The position numbers were made by a program, and so were the translations under genes. This document shows positions 62,581-64,000 of a DNA stretch of 64,000 nt, in pieces. The stretch comes from an uncultured Alistipes sp. (lineage in GTDB: Bacteria; Bacteroidota; Bacteroidia; Bacteroidales; UBA932): assembly GCA_900550465.1 (NCBI GenBank), contig URSC01000003.1, positions 62,001-126,000 of the forward strand, read 5' to 3'. The notes beneath the pieces are model-generated. The model ran no database searches, had not been told where the DNA came from, and was given only the letters and a program-made list of their open reading frames with translations. The first letter of the stretch is position 1; each line of letters starts with the position of its first letter.

Positions 62581-63987
62581 TCAATCGAAAAATTTCTTGT
62601 TGAAGTTGACTAAGTAGAGTTTTTTGGTGGCGCGGGTGAGGGCGGTGTAGAGCCACTTGAGGTCCTCGACAGTGAGGGTGTCCTGCCAGAAGGCGTTGTC
62701 GATGAAGACGCACTTCCACTGGCCGCCCTGGGACTTGTGGCAGGTGATGGCGGTGGAGTACTTGATCTGCAGGGCGTTGTAATACGGGTCCTCGCGGACG
62801 GCGGCATTGCGCTTGCGTTTGGTGGAGATGTCGCTGTAGTCGGTGAAGACGCCTTCGTAGAGGGCACTCTGCTGTTCGGCGGGCAGGGATGCGGACTCGG
62901 ACGTGAGTGTGTCGAGAATCACCTTGGCCGTAATCTCCACGTCCCCGTAGTCCGGGAAGGCCAGGACAGCCTCGGCGAAATGCAGGCCGTAGCGCTCCTC
63001 GTAATTCGAAATCTTGATCAGCTCGGCGATGTCCCCGTTGGCAATAAAATCCAGCTCCTCAATCTTCTCCAGGAACTGATAGCAGTTCTTCACCACCATC
63101 AGCCGGTCCCCGCGGGAAAGGGCCTCCTCCCGGAAGAGGACAGTGCCGCGGATGCCCTGATTGTAGCGGTTGGCCCGCTTGTTGGAACGGCATAACACCA
63201 CCGTCTCGTCTATCCCGTAGCGGCCTATCGCATCGTCCAGCGCCTCGATGAGTTCTCCGCCGCCGATACGCTCCACGTCCGCAAAACCGCGGGTCTCCAG
63301 CCGGGGATACTCCTCACATGCCCCGGTCACTACCGCATGCCGCACCACCGTGGCATTGAACAGGATACCGGAGGTGTCGGCCTGACGCACGACCTTGTCC
63401 AGCAGGACATAGTCCACATGGCCGTACATCCCCACGTACGAGGGGTCGAGGGCCGGACTGCGGTCGAGGCCGATGGGCGGGAGCTGGGCATTGTCCCCTA
63501 CCAGGATCAGGGTATTGCCCTCCCCCTGCCGGATGTAGTCCAGCAGGTCCTCGAGGAGATTGCCGCTGCCGAAGAGCGAACCGGCCGAATCTATGGTAAT
63601 CAGAGAGGCCTCGTCCACGATGTAGCAGGTCCGGCGGTCCTTGTTCAGGTCCAGGACAAATTTTCCTCCGCCGGCGTCCATCGATTTCTGCCGGTAGATC
63701 TGCTTGTGAATCGTAGTGGCCTTCTCGCCGGTGTAGCCCGCCAGCACCTTTGCCGCACGGCCAGTAGGAGCCATCAGTCGGAACCGCAGGTTCAGAGCCT
63801 TCATCGCCCGTACGGCCGCGCCCATCGCCTCAGTCTTACCGGTACCGGCATAACCGTTGACTATCATAATCTCGCCCTCCCCGGTCAGAAAGGCCGGCAG
63901 CCGCGAGAAAAGCTCGTCCTGACAGGGCGTAGGCTCATACGGGAAGGCCTCCCGTATCTTTTGCTCCAGAAATTCCCTGACTGCCAT
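62581..63987 (-). CDS. RecD-like ATP-dependent helicase/exonuclease subunit
   Basis: The 468-residue superfamily 1 helicase has Walker A GYAGTGKT (about residue 45), Walker B-like TCYIVDEASLI, and the UvrD-like C-terminal TCHKSQGGQWKCVFI and YTALTRATKKLYLV. It is a short RecD/exodeoxyribonuclease-V-alpha-type protein common in Bacteroidales, acting alone in DNA repair. The start at 63987 (MAVREFLEQKIREAFPYEPT) leaves only 13 bases to the window end. Confidence 0.92.
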   Translation of the reverse strand: MAVREFLEQKIREAFPYEPTPCQDELFSRLPAFLTGEGEIMIVNGYAGTGKTEAMGAAVRAMKALNLRFRLMAPTGRAAKVLAGYTGEKATTIHKQIYRQKSMDAGGGKFVLDLNKDRRTCYIVDEASLITIDSAGSLFGSGNLLEDLLDYIRQGEGNTLILVGDNAQLPPIGLDRSPALDPSYVGMYGHVDYVLLDKVVRQADTSGILFNATVVRHAVVTGACEEYPRLETRGFADVERIGGGELIEALDDAIGRYGIDETVVLCRSNKRANRYNQGIRGTVLFREEALSRGDRLMVVKNCYQFLEKIEELDFIANGDIAELIKISNYEERYGLHFAEAVLAFPDYGDVEITAKVILDTLTSESASLPAEQQSALYEGVFTDYSDISTKRKRNAAVREDPYYNALQIKYSTAITCHKSQGGQWKCVFIDNAFWQDTLTVEDLKWLYTALTRATKKLYLVNFNKKFFD

Positions 63988-64000
63988 CGCTTAGACTTTC

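Overview
The window is from a Bacteroidota genome, order Bacteroidales. Evidence: repeated Bacteroides-type promoters (TTTG, about 20 bp, TAnnTTTG), FimB/Mfa2- and fimbrillin-type lipoprotein genes, a short primary sigma factor without region 1.1, a GH97 glycosidase, 6-bladed beta-propeller lipoproteins, a compact SRP RNA, and lone FtsX-type permeases without a neighbouring ATPase gene. GC is high for the order, which would suit Rikenellaceae/Alistipes or uncultivated relatives, but the family cannot be fixed from this sequence.

1-9.66 kb is an accessory region. An AraC-type membrane regulator (cut by the window start) is followed by an array of 17-bp direct repeats, a good promoter, and a fimbria-like operon: DUF3575 outer-membrane protein, FimB/Mfa2-like lipoprotein, fimbrillin, a fimbrillin with GLUG-like C-terminal repeats, and a broken fimbrillin carrying a 26-bp poly-C tract. 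Behind it lies debris: two different remnants of a hybrid sensor kinase sharing a 120-bp direct repeat, an intact Abi-family gene between them, an orphan C-terminal fragment, and one uncharacterised ORF. A 35-bp near-palindrome lies close to the junction with core genome.

9.68-22.0 kb is a minus-strand housekeeping run: HtrA-like protease (frameshifted at a poly-G run), rpoD, M3 peptidase, argS, YgiQ-type radical SAM protein, an acidic small protein, a CLC channel with CBS domains, and tex. 22.1-24.6 kb carries dnaN, a DnaQ-like exonuclease and a degenerate FAH-fold protein on the plus strand. 25.8-38.8 kb mixes tRNA-Thr, GH97, nitroreductase, a MITE-like element, a permease, a zinc peptidase, a PIN toxin-antitoxin pair, a short UvrA paralogue, LOG protein, mnmA, SRP RNA, a beta-propeller lipoprotein and cdd.

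39.7-40.97 kb is the most unusual stretch: 117-bp tandem repeats built around short palindromes, then about 50 copies of a 7-bp ACARCRR repeat. A good promoter lies before the 7-bp array, so the array should form part of a roughly 490-nt leader of the following permease gene, which itself carries a frameshift.

43.4-64 kb is core: LysM glucosaminidase, mltG, S41 protease, rnz, rpsA, an rRNA m5C methyltransferase, a small SRPBCC-like protein, pyrE, lysO, a ClpB lacking its N-domain, queE, two tandem secreted C1 peptidases, pssA, phosphosugar mutase, a THUMP-like methyltransferase and a RecD-like helicase. Two long homopolymers (26 C, 16 G) sit exactly at breaks in otherwise recognisable genes, so part of the apparent gene decay may be sequencing artefact.
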